This document shows positions 42,709 to 52,444 of a stretch of 64,000 nt of DNA, piece by piece. The stretch lies in assembly GCF_013416525.1 (NCBI RefSeq), contig NZ_JACCEM010000011.1, positions 80,493 through 144,492 of the forward strand, read 5' to 3'. Positions within the stretch are counted from its first letter, which is position 1; every line of letters starts with the position of its first letter. Below the pieces are notes generated by a model, which was given only the letters and a program-made list of their open reading frames with translations, was not told the DNA's origin and made no database searches. Source of the DNA: Parapusillimonas granuli. Its GTDB lineage: Bacteria; Pseudomonadota; Gammaproteobacteria; Burkholderiales; Burkholderiaceae_B. A program made the position numbers and the translations under genes.

Positions 42709-43675
42709 CGATGGCCCCCGTCGTCGCGCGGGCCTCGGCGGCGGCGTGGGCCCGCGCGACTTCGGAAAAAGGAAAGCGGGCGCCGATGTTCGCGCGGATG
42801 ATGCCGCGGGAATATGCATCGAACACCATCTGCGCGTTTGCGCGGAATACGCCCACCTCGGCGTTGTGGGGAAACACCGACGGCCGGGTCAGATAGAGAC
42901 AGCCCTTCTTGTTCAGCAGCTCCACGTCGAACGGCGGTATCGGCCCCGACGCGGCGCCGAACACGACCACATGGCCGAACGGGCGCGCGCAATCGAGCGA
43001 GCCCATGAAGGTGTGCCGGCCCACGGAATCATAGACCACGCTGGCCTTGCCGCCGGCGGCGGCATCGATCACGCGCTCCACCCAGCCGGACGCGGAGTAG
43101 TCGACCGCGGCGTCGCATCCGGCCTGGCGCGCCACCGCGCATTTTTCGGGCGAGCCCGCCGTGCCGATGACCGTGGCGCCCAGGGCCTTGGCCCAGGCGC
43201 TGAGGATCTGCCCCACCCCGCCCGCCGCGGCGTGCACCAGCACGGTGTCGCCCGGCCCCACCCGATAAGTCTTGTGCAACAGGTACTGGGCCGTCATGGC
43301 CTTGAAGAACAGGGCGGCGGCCGATGCCTCGTCGATGCCCTCGGGCAGGCGCACGGCGCGTTCCGCCGGTATGTTCCGCTGCGTGGCGTAGGCGCCGATG
43401 CCGGCATTCATGTAGACGACGCGGTCGCCCGGCCGGAAATCGGCGACGCCCTCCCCCACCGCCGTGACGACGCCGGCCGCCTCGTGGCCCAGGCCGGTCG
43501 GCGTCGGCAGCGGGTATTTGCCCGTGCGCTGGTACACGTCGATGTAATTGAAGCCTATGGCCGTCTGCCGCAGCCGGATTTCCCCCGCGCCGGGAGGCGG
43601 CAAGTCGAATTCGCGCAAGGCCATCACTTCCGGGGGGCCGAATTCCGTCAATTGAACGGCCAGGGTCTGGTTCAT
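42695..43675 (-). CDS. Quinone oxidoreductase (zinc-free MDR family, Qor-like)
   Basis: 326-residue NADPH-dependent reductase with GFNYIDVYQRTGKYPLPTP, TGLGHEAAGVVTAVGEGV, GDRVVYMNAGIGAYA and the nucleotide motif HAAAGGVGQILSAWAKALGA. No zinc ligands are seen, which fits quinone oxidoreductase rather than alcohol dehydrogenase. ATG at 43675 begins the family sequence. Convergent with, and overlapping, the CoA-transferase gene; its own promoter lies in the 278-bp gap shared with pgaA. Not clearly part of the CoA regulon, since no palindrome precedes it. Confidence 0.92.
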   Translation of the reverse strand: MNQTLAVQLTEFGPPEVMALREFDLPPPGAGEIRLRQTAIGFNYIDVYQRTGKYPLPTPTGLGHEAAGVVTAVGEGVADFRPGDRVVYMNAGIGAYATQRNIPAERAVRLPEGIDEASAAALFFKAMTAQYLLHKTYRVGPGDTVLVHAAAGGVGQILSAWAKALGATVIGTAGSPEKCAVARQAGCDAAVDYSASGWVERVIDAAAGGKASVVYDSVGRHTFMGSLDCARPFGHVVVFGAASGPIPPFDVELLNKKGCLYLTRPSVFPHNAEVGVFRANAQMVFDAYSRGIIRANIGARFPFSEVARAHAAAEARATTGAIVMVP

Positions 43676-43953
43676 TTTTTTGGTCTCCTCGTATCGGTAT
43701 CGCCATCGATGCACGGGACTTTAACACCCGCCCGCGCCCGGCGCGGAGGCTTCCCGGCCCATCCGCCTCCGTCCGGAGGATTAAACCGTAACGCGTAGGC
43801 CGGCGCTCCAAGCGGCCATTGCGTAAGCCGTCTGCCTCATTCTGGCCGAGTCGCTTCGTCTCTATGATCCATAGCATCAAGGAAGAGGAGCCCGACAACC
43901 ATGCCCTCCGTGCCGACACCCAGCCCCGCCCGCCCACGCCCGGGGACAAGAGC

Positions 43954-46407
43954 ATGAAGAAGCGCCTGAGCATATTATGCGTGGCCGCCGCCCAGTCATG
44001 GGCCTTCATTGCCTGCGCCGCCGTACCCCGGCAAGAGTACGATGCGCTCATCCTGCAGGCGCGCGCCGGCGACTACGAGCCCGCCCTGGCCATGCTGCGC
44101 CGGCATGCGCTGGAGCATCCGCAGGATTTGCGCGCGACCTATGACCGGATCCTGATTTCCTCCTGGGCCGGCCACGGCGCCGAAACCATCGCCGCCTACG
44201 AAGGGTTGCAGCCCGCCCCCAACCGGCCGCCGGCCGACGTCCTGGAAGCCACGGCGCGGGCATACCGCGACGCCCGCCAATGGGACAAGGCCCGCCATCT
44301 GTTCAGCGAGGGGCGGCGCCTTTTTCCCGACCGGCCCGGCTTCGCCGTCGGGGAAATCATGGTGCTGACCGACGCGGGCAGGCAGGCCGAAGCCCTGGCC
44401 CTGGCGTCGGACGCCACCGCCAAATGGCCCGAGGACGCCGACCTGCAGCTGGCGCTCGCCTATGCGCACCGCAGCCGCCGCGCGAACGGAGAAGTCCTGC
44501 TGCGGACCTCGCGCGCGCAAACCCTTGCGCCGGGCAAGCCCTATGTGAACCGCGAATACATACTGGCCCTGCAGCAATCCGGGCTGTCCGAGCCAGCCTT
44601 GCGCCTGGCCGAGCAGCATCCCGGCCTGCTCAGCGACGCGGAGCTGCGTCATCTGCAGGCCGACCACGCCGCCGAGCTGACCCGCATCGCCGCCATGCCG
44701 GCCCGCAACGAGAGCGAGCGCTTCGACGTCGCCGACCGGGTCCTGGGCATCTACGACCGCCTCATCCCTCAATGGGAGGCGCTGGGCGAGGAAGCGCGCC
44801 AGGACACCCTGAGATTGCGTTTCGACCGCCTGCACGCCCTGCACGCCCGGGCGCGCATGAGCGACATCGTCCAGGAATACGAGCGCCTGCGGGCGCAGGG
44901 CGTGGCCGTTCCCCGCTACGCGCTGAACGTCGTCGCCGCCGCCTACCTGCACCTGCGCCGGCCGGAGCAGGCGCGCGACCTCTACCACCGCCTGGTCTTC
45001 GACGAACCCGACGACGGCGAGGAGCCGGGCGTCCACCTCGCCAACCAGACCGGGCTGTTCTACGCCCTGCAGGAAAGCCAGCAATACGAAGAAGCCGACA
45101 AAATCCTGGAACAGCTGCGCGCCAGCCAGCCCCAATGGCGGCGGGTCAAGGGGCAGCCCGAACCCCTGCCCAACGAATACAACCTGTATGCCCAGCACAC
45201 CGTGGCCTTGGGCAAGCTGTACGCCAACGACACCGTGGCGGCCGAGCGCGCGCTCGCCCATATGGTGGAACAGGCGCCCAACAACAGCAGCCTGCGCAGT
45301 TCGCTGGCCAGCGCCTACCGGGCGCGGGAATGGCCCAGGCGGTCCGAGGTCGAACTGAAGATGGCGGAAACGCTGACGCCGCGCAATCTCGACGTGGAGA
45401 TCGGCCAAGTGGAAACCGCCATGGCATTGCAGGAATGGCGCCAGGCGGAACTGCTGCTGCAGGACATCAGCGCACGCTACCCGGAGAACCTCAGGGTGCG
45501 GCGGCTCATGCAGGACTGGGAAACGCACAACAAGGCGGAGCTGCGCGTATCGGGATACCGCGACCTGGATTCCGGCGGACCCGCCACCGGCAACGGCGGG
45601 TTCGGCATGGAGACCGTGCTGTATTCGGCGCCGCTGCGGCATGACTGGCGCGTCTTCGGCGGCGCGGGCTATGCCGCCGGCGAATACGACGAAGGCGAGG
45701 CCCGCTACCGCTGGCTGCGCACGGGGGTGGAGTGGCGCGGCCGGGACCTCACCGCGGAAGCCGAGGTGTCCGCCCACAGCTACGGCCAGGGCGTCAAGCC
45801 CGGCTTCCGGGTGTCGGCGTCGCTGGACCTGAACGACCAATGGCAGATCGGCGCCATGGGGGAACTGCGGTCCAGGCAGACGCCCCTGCGCGCGCTGCTG
45901 AACGACGTGTCGTCCAACAGCGCCGGCGTCTGGCTGCGCTGGCGCGCCAACGAGCGCCGCGAATGGCGGCTGGCCTTGACGCCGTCGCGCTTCAGCGACG
46001 GCAACCGGCGGATCTCGGCGCTGCTGAGCGGCCGCGAAAGGCTGTATACCGCGCCGCGCGCGCGCCTGGACCTGGAGCTGGAGGCCTATGCCTCGCACAA
46101 CTCCAACGAGGAAGCCATGTACTTCAACCCCCGGTCCGACTTCATGCTGCTGCCCACGCTGAGCCTGACGCACACCCTGTATCGCCATTACGAAACCGCC
46201 CTGGAACAGAAGTTCACCCTGGGCGCGGGCGTCTATGCGCAGAAGGGATACGGCCCGGGCGCCGTGGGCGCGCTGGGCTACGGCATTCGCTACCGCCGAG
46301 GCAACACCTTCGACGTCGGGGTGAGCATCTCGGGCGTCAGCCGGCCCTATGACGGACAGCGCGAGCGCGAACTGCGCGTCATGCTGGACATGAATCTGCG
46401 CTTCTAG
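43954..46407 (+). CDS. pgaA: Poly-beta-1,6-GlcNAc export porin PgaA
   Basis: Outer-membrane exporter of partially deacetylated poly-N-acetylglucosamine. 817 residues: signal peptide (MKKRLSILCVAAAQSWAF to about residue 22), a periplasmic TPR superhelix (about 25-500, for example LAMLRRHALEHPQDLRATYD) and a C-terminal beta-barrel with alternating aromatic strands, ending in the outer-membrane signature Phe (DMNLRF). Length is close to the E. coli protein. The ATG at 43954 is chosen for its signal peptide; the frame is open further upstream. First gene of pgaABCD; the next starts 26 bp on. Confidence 0.94.
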   Translation: MKKRLSILCVAAAQSWAFIACAAVPRQEYDALILQARAGDYEPALAMLRRHALEHPQDLRATYDRILISSWAGHGAETIAAYEGLQPAPNRPPADVLEATARAYRDARQWDKARHLFSEGRRLFPDRPGFAVGEIMVLTDAGRQAEALALASDATAKWPEDADLQLALAYAHRSRRANGEVLLRTSRAQTLAPGKPYVNREYILALQQSGLSEPALRLAEQHPGLLSDAELRHLQADHAAELTRIAAMPARNESERFDVADRVLGIYDRLIPQWEALGEEARQDTLRLRFDRLHALHARARMSDIVQEYERLRAQGVAVPRYALNVVAAAYLHLRRPEQARDLYHRLVFDEPDDGEEPGVHLANQTGLFYALQESQQYEEADKILEQLRASQPQWRRVKGQPEPLPNEYNLYAQHTVALGKLYANDTVAAERALAHMVEQAPNNSSLRSSLASAYRAREWPRRSEVELKMAETLTPRNLDVEIGQVETAMALQEWRQAELLLQDISARYPENLRVRRLMQDWETHNKAELRVSGYRDLDSGGPATGNGGFGMETVLYSAPLRHDWRVFGGAGYAAGEYDEGEARYRWLRTGVEWRGRDLTAEAEVSAHSYGQGVKPGFRVSASLDLNDQWQIGAMGELRSRQTPLRALLNDVSSNSAGVWLRWRANERREWRLALTPSRFSDGNRRISALLSGRERLYTAPRARLDLELEAYASHNSNEEAMYFNPRSDFMLLPTLSLTHTLYRHYETALEQKFTLGAGVYAQKGYGPGAVGALGYGIRYRRGNTFDVGVSISGVSRPYDGQRERELRVMLDMNLRF

Positions 46408-46433
46408 CGCCCGCCAACGCCAAAGGACTGTTC

Positions 46434-48461
46434 ATGCTCAATACCACTTTGCCGCGCATCCTGCTGTCGGGCCTGCTGTGCATGTCCGGCGCGCTCACCG
46501 GCTGCGCCCGGGACATTCCGGTATTCGTGCCGCCCGACCAGCGTCCCATGGAAAACAACCAGCGGCCCTGGCCGAAGAACCAATTCCTGGCCCTGGCCTA
46601 CCACGACGTGGAAGACACGGATCCCGATCAGGCTTATGTCAGCGTGCGCACCGAGCATCTGAAGGAACAGCTGGCGTGGCTGCACGCCAACGGCTTCCAG
46701 GCGGTGTCGGTGGATCAGATCCTGAACGCGCGCCAAGGCGGCGAGCCGCTGCCCGAGAAAGCCGTGCTCTTGAGCTTCGACGACGGCTATCAAAGCTTCT
46801 ACACCCACGTCTTCCCCATGCTCAAAGCCTACGGCTGGCCCTCGGTCCTGGCGCCGGTCGGCATCTGGCTGGACACCCCCGCCAAGCAGAAAGTCGATTT
46901 CGGCGGCAAGCCCACCGACAGGGAGCGCTTCCTGTATTGGCGCCAGGTGAGCGAGGTGGCGCGCAGCGGGCTGGTGGAAATCGGCGCGCACACCGACAAC
47001 CTGCACTATGGCGCGGTCGCCAATCCGCAGGGCAACCAGCAGCCGGCCGCCGCGGCGCGGCTGTACGACCCGAAAACCGGCCGCTATGAGAGCGATGAAG
47101 CCTACCGGGCGCGCATCGAGCGGGACGTCGGGTCGATCACCCGCAAGATACGCCAGGCGAGCGGCAAGACGCCGCGCGTCTGGGTGTGGCCTTATGGCGC
47201 CGCCAGCGGCGGCGCGCTCGAGATCGTGGGCGACAACGGCTACGAGATGGCGCTGACGCTGCTGGACGGGGCCGGCACCGTGGACGGCCTGATGAACACG
47301 CCGCGGCTGTTGCTGGCCAACGACCCCTCCCTGCGCAATTTCGCCGGCGCCATTTCGAACATGCAGCGCGACCACGCCATGCGGGTCGCCCACGTGGACC
47401 TGGACTACGTCTACGATCCCGACCCGGCGCAGATGGACAAGAACCTGGGCCTGGTGATCCAGCGCATCGCCGACATGCAGATCACCACCGTCTTCCTGCA
47501 GGCCTTCGCCGACCCGGAAGGCGACGGCCTGGCCCGCTCCCTGTATTTCCCCAACCGCCACCTGCCGATGCGCGCCGACCTTTTCAACCGGGCGGCCTGG
47601 CAGCTCATCAACCGCGCCCATGTCGAGGTCTATGCCTGGATGCCGGTGCTCAGCTTCGACCTGGACCCCGCGCTGCCCCGGGTGGAACGCTGGGATCCCG
47701 AAACCGGCCGGAGCGCGCCGGCCAAGAACCAGTATCTGCGCCTTTCCCCTTTCGACGCCCAGGTGCGCCGGCAGATCACCGACATCTACGAGGATTTGTC
47801 GCGCCACGCCATTTTCAACGGCGTGCTGTTCCACGACGATGCGCTGCTGTCCGACTACGAGGACGCCGGCCCGGCCGCGCTGGCGGCATACCGCGCGCAA
47901 GGCCTGCCCGGCGCGATCCGGGAATTGCGCGCCGATCCCGAGACCATGCGGCGCTGGACGCGCTACAAGAGCCGCTACCTGGTCGATTTCACGCAGACGC
48001 TGGCCCGGCGCGTGCGGGAGATCCGCGGCCCCCAGATCGGCACGGCGCGCAACATCTACGCCCTGCCGATACTCGAACCCGAAAGCGAAGCCTGGTTCGC
48101 ACAGAACCTGGACGACTTCCTGGGCGCCTACGACTGGACCGCTCCCATGGCCATGCCCTATATGGAGAACGTGCCGCACGACCAGGCCGACGCCTGGCTG
48201 GACCGGCTGGTCGACACGGTGGCCCGGCGCCCCGGCGCCCTGAACAAGACGGTGTTCGAGGTGCAGGCGCGCGACTGGCGGGCCGGCGCCGGCCACGGCG
48301 ACCCGGACCACATCGACGCCCACACCATCGCGCACTGGATGAAGCGCCTGCAGCTGCGCGGCGCGCGCAACTTCGGTTACTACCCTGACGACTTCATTCA
48401 GGACGAGCCCCGTCTGGAGATCATCCGGCCGGCCATTTCACATGCCTGGTATCCCTACTGA
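46434..48461 (+). CDS. pgaB: PNAG N-deacetylase/glycosyl hydrolase lipoprotein PgaB
   Basis: 675-residue outer-membrane lipoprotein that partly deacetylates PNAG for export. Lipobox LTGC with lipidated Cys24. The polysaccharide deacetylase domain has FDDG (Asp116/Asp117) and metal ligands His186 (GAHTDN) and His191. The C-terminal glycosidase-like domain (from about 330) has FHDDA at 466-470, where the acid residue of related PgaB hydrolase domains lies. Nothing is missing. It abuts pgaC (shared base 48461). Confidence 0.95.
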   Translation: MLNTTLPRILLSGLLCMSGALTGCARDIPVFVPPDQRPMENNQRPWPKNQFLALAYHDVEDTDPDQAYVSVRTEHLKEQLAWLHANGFQAVSVDQILNARQGGEPLPEKAVLLSFDDGYQSFYTHVFPMLKAYGWPSVLAPVGIWLDTPAKQKVDFGGKPTDRERFLYWRQVSEVARSGLVEIGAHTDNLHYGAVANPQGNQQPAAAARLYDPKTGRYESDEAYRARIERDVGSITRKIRQASGKTPRVWVWPYGAASGGALEIVGDNGYEMALTLLDGAGTVDGLMNTPRLLLANDPSLRNFAGAISNMQRDHAMRVAHVDLDYVYDPDPAQMDKNLGLVIQRIADMQITTVFLQAFADPEGDGLARSLYFPNRHLPMRADLFNRAAWQLINRAHVEVYAWMPVLSFDLDPALPRVERWDPETGRSAPAKNQYLRLSPFDAQVRRQITDIYEDLSRHAIFNGVLFHDDALLSDYEDAGPAALAAYRAQGLPGAIRELRADPETMRRWTRYKSRYLVDFTQTLARRVREIRGPQIGTARNIYALPILEPESEAWFAQNLDDFLGAYDWTAPMAMPYMENVPHDQADAWLDRLVDTVARRPGALNKTVFEVQARDWRAGAGHGDPDHIDAHTIAHWMKRLQLRGARNFGYYPDDFIQDEPRLEIIRPAISHAWYPY

Positions 48462-49789
48462 TGATAGACCGCCTGATTGCCTTCCTGGTTTTGTGCATCG
48501 TGCTGGGCGCGCCCTTCGGCGTCGTCCTGGTCCTGACCAGCGATGCCCTGCTCAGCTTCGTCTTCTTCTACCCGCTGTTCATGTCGGGCATATGGATGGC
48601 CGGCGGGCTGTATTTCTGGCTGCGCTGGGAGCGCGACTGGAACTGGCGGCCCTACCGCCCGCCGATGCCCGCCGGAATGCCGCTGGTCAGCATACTGGTG
48701 CCCTGCCACAACGAGGAGCGCCACGGCGAGGAAACCCTGCTGGCCGCGCTGAACCAGGACTACCCGAACATCGAGGTCATCGCCATCAACGACGGATCCA
48801 GCGACGGAACGGCCGCGCTCTTCGACCGCCTGACGGCCGAGCACCCGCGGCTGCGCGTCCTGCACCTGGCCCAGAACCAGGGCAAGGCCATGGCGCTGCG
48901 CATGGGCGCGATGGCGGCCCGCAGCGAATACCTGGTGTGCATAGACGGCGATGCGATGCTGGACACCGATGCGGTGAACTACCTGGTGGCGCCGCTGGTC
49001 GAGCATCCGCACGTGGCGGCGGTGACCGGCAACCCCCGCATCCGCACGCGCTCCACCCTGATCGGCCGCATACAGGTGGGCGAGTTCTCGTCCATCATCG
49101 GCTTGATCAAGCGCAGCCAGCGCGTGTTCGGGCAGTTGTTCACGGTGTCGGGCGTCTGCACCGCCTTCCGGCGCAAGGCCCTGGACCAGGTGGGCTACTG
49201 GAGCCTGGACATGGTCACCGAAGACATCGACATCACCTGGAAGCTGCAGCGCGCCCGCTGGACCATCTTCTACGAACCGCGCGCGCTGTGCTGGATATTG
49301 ATGCCCGAAACGCTGCACGGGCTCTGGAAGCAGCGCCTGCGCTGGGCCCAGGGGGGCGCCGAGGTCTTCCTGAAGAACATGTTCAGCATCTGGAAATGGG
49401 AATACCGCCGGATGTGGCCGCTGATGATCGAATTCTTCCTGTCCACCGGCTGGGCCTTCGCCGTGGCCTTGTCGATCGGGCTGTGGGTGCTGAGCCTGTT
49501 CATGGTGCTGCCGCCGGGCATGAACGTGTCGGTGCTGCTGCCGCCCGCCTTCACCGGCATGGTGCTGGCCATGGTCTGCCTGCTGCAGTTCCTGCTCAGC
49601 GTCTTGATAGACCGCCGCTACGAGCCCGCCATCACGCGCTCGCTGTACTGGATCATCTGGTACCCCTTCGTCTACTGGATCATCAACCTGCTCACCAGTC
49701 TTTTGAGCTTTCCCAAAGTCATGCTCCGCATACGGCGCCAGCGCGCGCGCTGGACCAGCCCGGACCGCGGAATCAAGGAGCTAACATGA
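48461..49789 (+). CDS. pgaC: PNAG synthase, glycosyltransferase 2 PgaC
   Basis: 442-residue inner-membrane processive beta-glycosyltransferase that polymerises UDP-GlcNAc. Two N-terminal helices are followed by the GT2 domain with INDGSSDGT (110-117), the metal motif DGD (162-164), catalytic TED (253-255) and QRLRW (291-295, the processive QxxRW motif). Membrane helices follow at the C-terminus. All catalytic motifs are intact. The stop overlaps the pgaD start by 4 bp. Confidence 0.96.
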   Translation: MIDRLIAFLVLCIVLGAPFGVVLVLTSDALLSFVFFYPLFMSGIWMAGGLYFWLRWERDWNWRPYRPPMPAGMPLVSILVPCHNEERHGEETLLAALNQDYPNIEVIAINDGSSDGTAALFDRLTAEHPRLRVLHLAQNQGKAMALRMGAMAARSEYLVCIDGDAMLDTDAVNYLVAPLVEHPHVAAVTGNPRIRTRSTLIGRIQVGEFSSIIGLIKRSQRVFGQLFTVSGVCTAFRRKALDQVGYWSLDMVTEDIDITWKLQRARWTIFYEPRALCWILMPETLHGLWKQRLRWAQGGAEVFLKNMFSIWKWEYRRMWPLMIEFFLSTGWAFAVALSIGLWVLSLFMVLPPGMNVSVLLPPAFTGMVLAMVCLLQFLLSVLIDRRYEPAITRSLYWIIWYPFVYWIINLLTSLLSFPKVMLRIRRQRARWTSPDRGIKELT

Positions 49790-50277
49790 ACCTCATCATC
49801 ACCACCAAACGCACATCCCTGGGCTGGACCGTCGACGCGGCCCTCACGGCCCTGGGCTGGATGGCATTTTTCTATCTTTTCACCCGCGGCGTGGTGTCCA
49901 TCGTCCATGCCGGCGGCATCCAGCCCATGCCTTCCCTGCTGGATCCGGCGGTGACGCCGCTCGTTCCCACGCTGCAGACGCTCGCCCTGTACCTGCTGGT
50001 CGCATGCTTCAACGCGCTTGTGGTGGTCGCCTGGGGGCGCTACCACAAAAGGCTGTTCCGCAGGCTCAAGCTCATCCGTTCGGCCGACGCCGTGGACGAA
50101 GAGGAACTGGCGTCGCACTTCCATCTGTCCTGCAATCAGCTGCACGAAATACAGGGCAGCCGGGTGACGGTCATCTACCACTCCAACGACGGCGCCATCG
50201 CGCAGCTGGAGACGGACCAGCTGCGCATGCAGCCGGCCGGCAATAGCCCGGTGTTCCATACCGTCAAGGTCGCCTGA
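49786..50277 (+). CDS. pgaD: PNAG synthesis accessory protein PgaD
   Basis: 163-residue inner-membrane protein with two membrane helices (about 18-42 and 62-84) and a basic segment after the second (GRYHKRLFRRLKLI), then a soluble tail. PgaD binds PgaC and, in E. coli, is part of the cyclic-di-GMP-responsive complex; position and layout identify it more than sequence does. AAGGAG lies 8 bases before the ATG. Confidence 0.87.
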   Translation: MNLIITTKRTSLGWTVDAALTALGWMAFFYLFTRGVVSIVHAGGIQPMPSLLDPAVTPLVPTLQTLALYLLVACFNALVVVAWGRYHKRLFRRLKLIRSADAVDEEELASHFHLSCNQLHEIQGSRVTVIYHSNDGAIAQLETDQLRMQPAGNSPVFHTVKVA

Positions 50278-50417
50278 GCACCGGCCGACCGGCCACTCGG
50301 CCTACGCTCCGAGGCGCGACGCCGCCCGCATTGCGTACACCAAATGGCCGGGTGCGGCCTACGGCATATACCTCATGTATTCCCCCATCCACGTCTCTAC
50401 CATGTAGTCATCGGTAC

Positions 50418-50460
50418 CGTTTCGAGACGTTAGAAAAAGCAGCCAAAACTCTTCGAAACG
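50418..50460. repeat. Inverted repeat upstream of csgE
   Basis: CGTTTCGA (50418-50425) and its complement TCGAAACG (50453-50460), 27 bp apart and about 29 bp before csgE. The left arm overlaps CGAGACGTT (50423-50431), a 9-mer also found before the CsgD-like gene. It may be an operator or leader stem. Confidence 0.5.
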
Positions 50461-50488
50461 CCGGAAGCGTAGTCAATGAGGAGATCCC

Positions 50489-50965
50489 ATGCGCACGTAT
50501 GAAGCCTTGCCGATGTTCCTGGCCCTGGCGGCGTCCTGCGCCCTGGCGGCGCCCACTCCGCCGCTGGAGCAGGACCCGCTGCCCAAGACCAGCCTGGACA
50601 AGGCCAATGGCGGCAATGGGATCAAGCGCGTTTTTGAAGATCCGCTGCGGGGCGTGATCATCAATCGCACCGTGACGGTGCAAGGTAGGGAGTTCTACCA
50701 GTATTTCGCCGGCCTTTGGGCCGAGAAGGATCCGAAAGGCCAGTTCACGCTGACCATATACGAACGGCCGTCGGCCCGCTTCGGCAGCGAAATCTGGGTG
50801 CAGTTCCGCCAAAAGCAGATGTTCCGCACCTTTCTCCCCCCCGCCCGCTCCAGAACCAAAAAAATCAGCGCCCTCGCCGTCGACCTGGTCTTCCGGAACA
50901 TCGCCGACAGTGAAGTCGAACGCATCATGACCAGAACCCCTGATCTGGGCCCCGAGGAGATGTAA
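50489..50965 (+). CDS. csgE: Curli assembly protein CsgE
   Basis: 158-residue periplasmic curli secretion factor that caps the CsgG channel and delivers subunits. The signal peptide ends near ALAAP. Family features: GVIINRTVTVQGREFYQYF, TLTIYERPSARFGSEIWVQF and MFRTFLPPARS. It is longer at the N-terminus than the enterobacterial CsgE because of a Pro/Gly-rich linker after the signal. The stop is immediately followed by the csgF ATG. Confidence 0.88.
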   Translation: MRTYEALPMFLALAASCALAAPTPPLEQDPLPKTSLDKANGGNGIKRVFEDPLRGVIINRTVTVQGREFYQYFAGLWAEKDPKGQFTLTIYERPSARFGSEIWVQFRQKQMFRTFLPPARSRTKKISALAVDLVFRNIADSEVERIMTRTPDLGPEEM

Positions 50966-51427
50966 ATGAAACAAGCTCTCATGCACACCAAAAAGCACAT
51001 CGGCCTGCGCCGCGCGCTGATGACGGCGGCGCTGGCGCTGGCCGGCAGCCAGGCCTGCGCGACACCGCTGGTCTACTATCCGCTCAATCCTTCGTTCGGG
51101 GGCAACCCGCTGAACGGCCCCGTGCTGCTGAACTCGGCGCTCGCGACCAACAAGCACACCAACCCCGACCTGGACGAAGCCCGCGACGCGCTCGAGAACA
51201 AGACGCCGCTCGAAGTCTTCAACGAAACGCTGGAGCGTTCCATCATCAGCCGGCTGGCCACCGCCGCGAGCTCCAAGATCATCGGCCCCGACGGCCAGTT
51301 CGTGCCCGGCACGCTGGAAACCGACAACTTCACCATCACCGTCGCGGACTTGGGCAACGGCTTTCTTTCCATCACCACCACCGACAAGATGACCGGTGGG
51401 CTGACGACCTTCCAGGTGGGCAAATGA
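50966..51427 (+). CDS. csgF: Curli assembly protein CsgF
   Basis: 153-residue secreted protein that anchors curli nucleation at the CsgG pore. After an Ala-rich signal (cleavage near ACAT) comes the CsgF hallmark YYPLNPSFGGNPLNGPVLL, whose N-terminal residues plug the CsgG constriction. An internal ATG at 50981 is an alternative start. The stop overlaps csgG as ATGA. Confidence 0.93.
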   Translation: MKQALMHTKKHIGLRRALMTAALALAGSQACATPLVYYPLNPSFGGNPLNGPVLLNSALATNKHTNPDLDEARDALENKTPLEVFNETLERSIISRLATAASSKIIGPDGQFVPGTLETDNFTITVADLGNGFLSITTTDKMTGGLTTFQVGK

Positions 51428-52365
51428 ACCGCGCGCCCGCCCGTCCCGCAGCCCACGGCGCACGGCCCGCCTTCCGGCTGGGCGCCGCCGCGACCCTGTC
51501 CGTCCTGCTCGCGGCCTGCGCCGCGCCCCACAAGCCGGTGGAGGTCGCCACGCCGGCACACCTGACGCCGGCCACGCCCTCGACGCGGGATCTGCTTAAG
51601 CTGCCTCCGCCCAAGGGCAAGGTGATCGTCGCCGTGTACGGCTTCCGGGACCAGACCGGGCAGTACAAGCCCTCGCCCGACAGCTCCTTTTCCACCTCGG
51701 TCACGCAGGGCGCGGCCTCGATGCTGGTGAAGGCGCTCAAGGACTCGGGCTGGTTCACGCCGGTCGAGCGCGAAAGCCTGCAGGAGCTGCTGACGGAGCG
51801 GCGCATCGTGCGCGCGCTGGACGGCTCCCAGGGCGACAACGCCCCGCCCATACACATTCCCGCCCTGATGCCGGCGTCCGTGCTGATCGACGGCGGCATC
51901 GTCGCCTACGACAGCAACGTCAGGACGGGCGGCATAGGCGCGCGTTTCCTCGGGGTCGGCCTGTCCACGCAATACCGCATGGACCAGATCACCGTCAACC
52001 TGCGCAGCGTGGACATACGGACGGGCCGCGTGCTGCAGACGGTGTCGACCACCAAGACGATTTTTTCCTACGAGCTGCGCCCCAGCGTCTACAAGTTCGT
52101 GAATTTCAAGGACTTGCTGGAAATCGAGGCCGGCGTCACCGACAACGAGCCCACCCAGTTGTGCGTGAAGGAAGCCATCGAGGCGGCGGTCGTCCACCTG
52201 GCGGTGCAGGGCCTGAAGGACGGAAGCTGGCGGCTCAAGAACGAAAGCGACTGGAACAACAAGATCGTGCAGGACTACCTGCGCGAAGGCAGCACCTATG
52301 CCGTGACCACGCTCGACCCGTCGACCGTCCAGGAGCCGGACACGCCGTCCACGTCCACGCAATGA
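51424..52365 (+). CDS. csgG: Curli secretion channel CsgG
   Basis: 313-residue outer-membrane lipoprotein forming the curli export channel. Lipobox LAAC, Cys32. Family segments follow: GKVIVAVYGFRDQTGQYKPS, ASMLVKALKDSGWFTPVERE, GGIVAYDSNVRTGGIGARFL and VSTTKTIFSYELRPSVYKFV. The constriction Tyr/Asn/Phe region lies in the first half. A Pro-rich 14-residue tail (EPDTPSTSTQ) extends beyond the usual end. It completes csgEFG as one operon. Confidence 0.95.
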   Translation: MNRAPARPAAHGARPAFRLGAAATLSVLLAACAAPHKPVEVATPAHLTPATPSTRDLLKLPPPKGKVIVAVYGFRDQTGQYKPSPDSSFSTSVTQGAASMLVKALKDSGWFTPVERESLQELLTERRIVRALDGSQGDNAPPIHIPALMPASVLIDGGIVAYDSNVRTGGIGARFLGVGLSTQYRMDQITVNLRSVDIRTGRVLQTVSTTKTIFSYELRPSVYKFVNFKDLLEIEAGVTDNEPTQLCVKEAIEAAVVHLAVQGLKDGSWRLKNESDWNNKIVQDYLREGSTYAVTTLDPSTVQEPDTPSTSTQ

Positions 52366-52378
52366 GTCCGAAAGGGAG

Positions 52379-52406
52379 TTGTCCGGTCCTGGAGACCGCC
52401 GGACAA
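52379..52406 (+). other. RNA hairpin between csgG and the curlin gene
   Basis: TTGTCCGG and CCGGACAA pair perfectly (8 bp) around a 12-nt loop. No U-tract follows, so it may stabilise or process the mRNA rather than end it. A strong AGAGGAG ribosome site (52431-52437) follows, just before the curlin ATG. Confidence 0.6.
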
Positions 52407-52444
52407 ACTAGCAGTTCCAGGTCTTTATTTAGAGGAGAATCACC

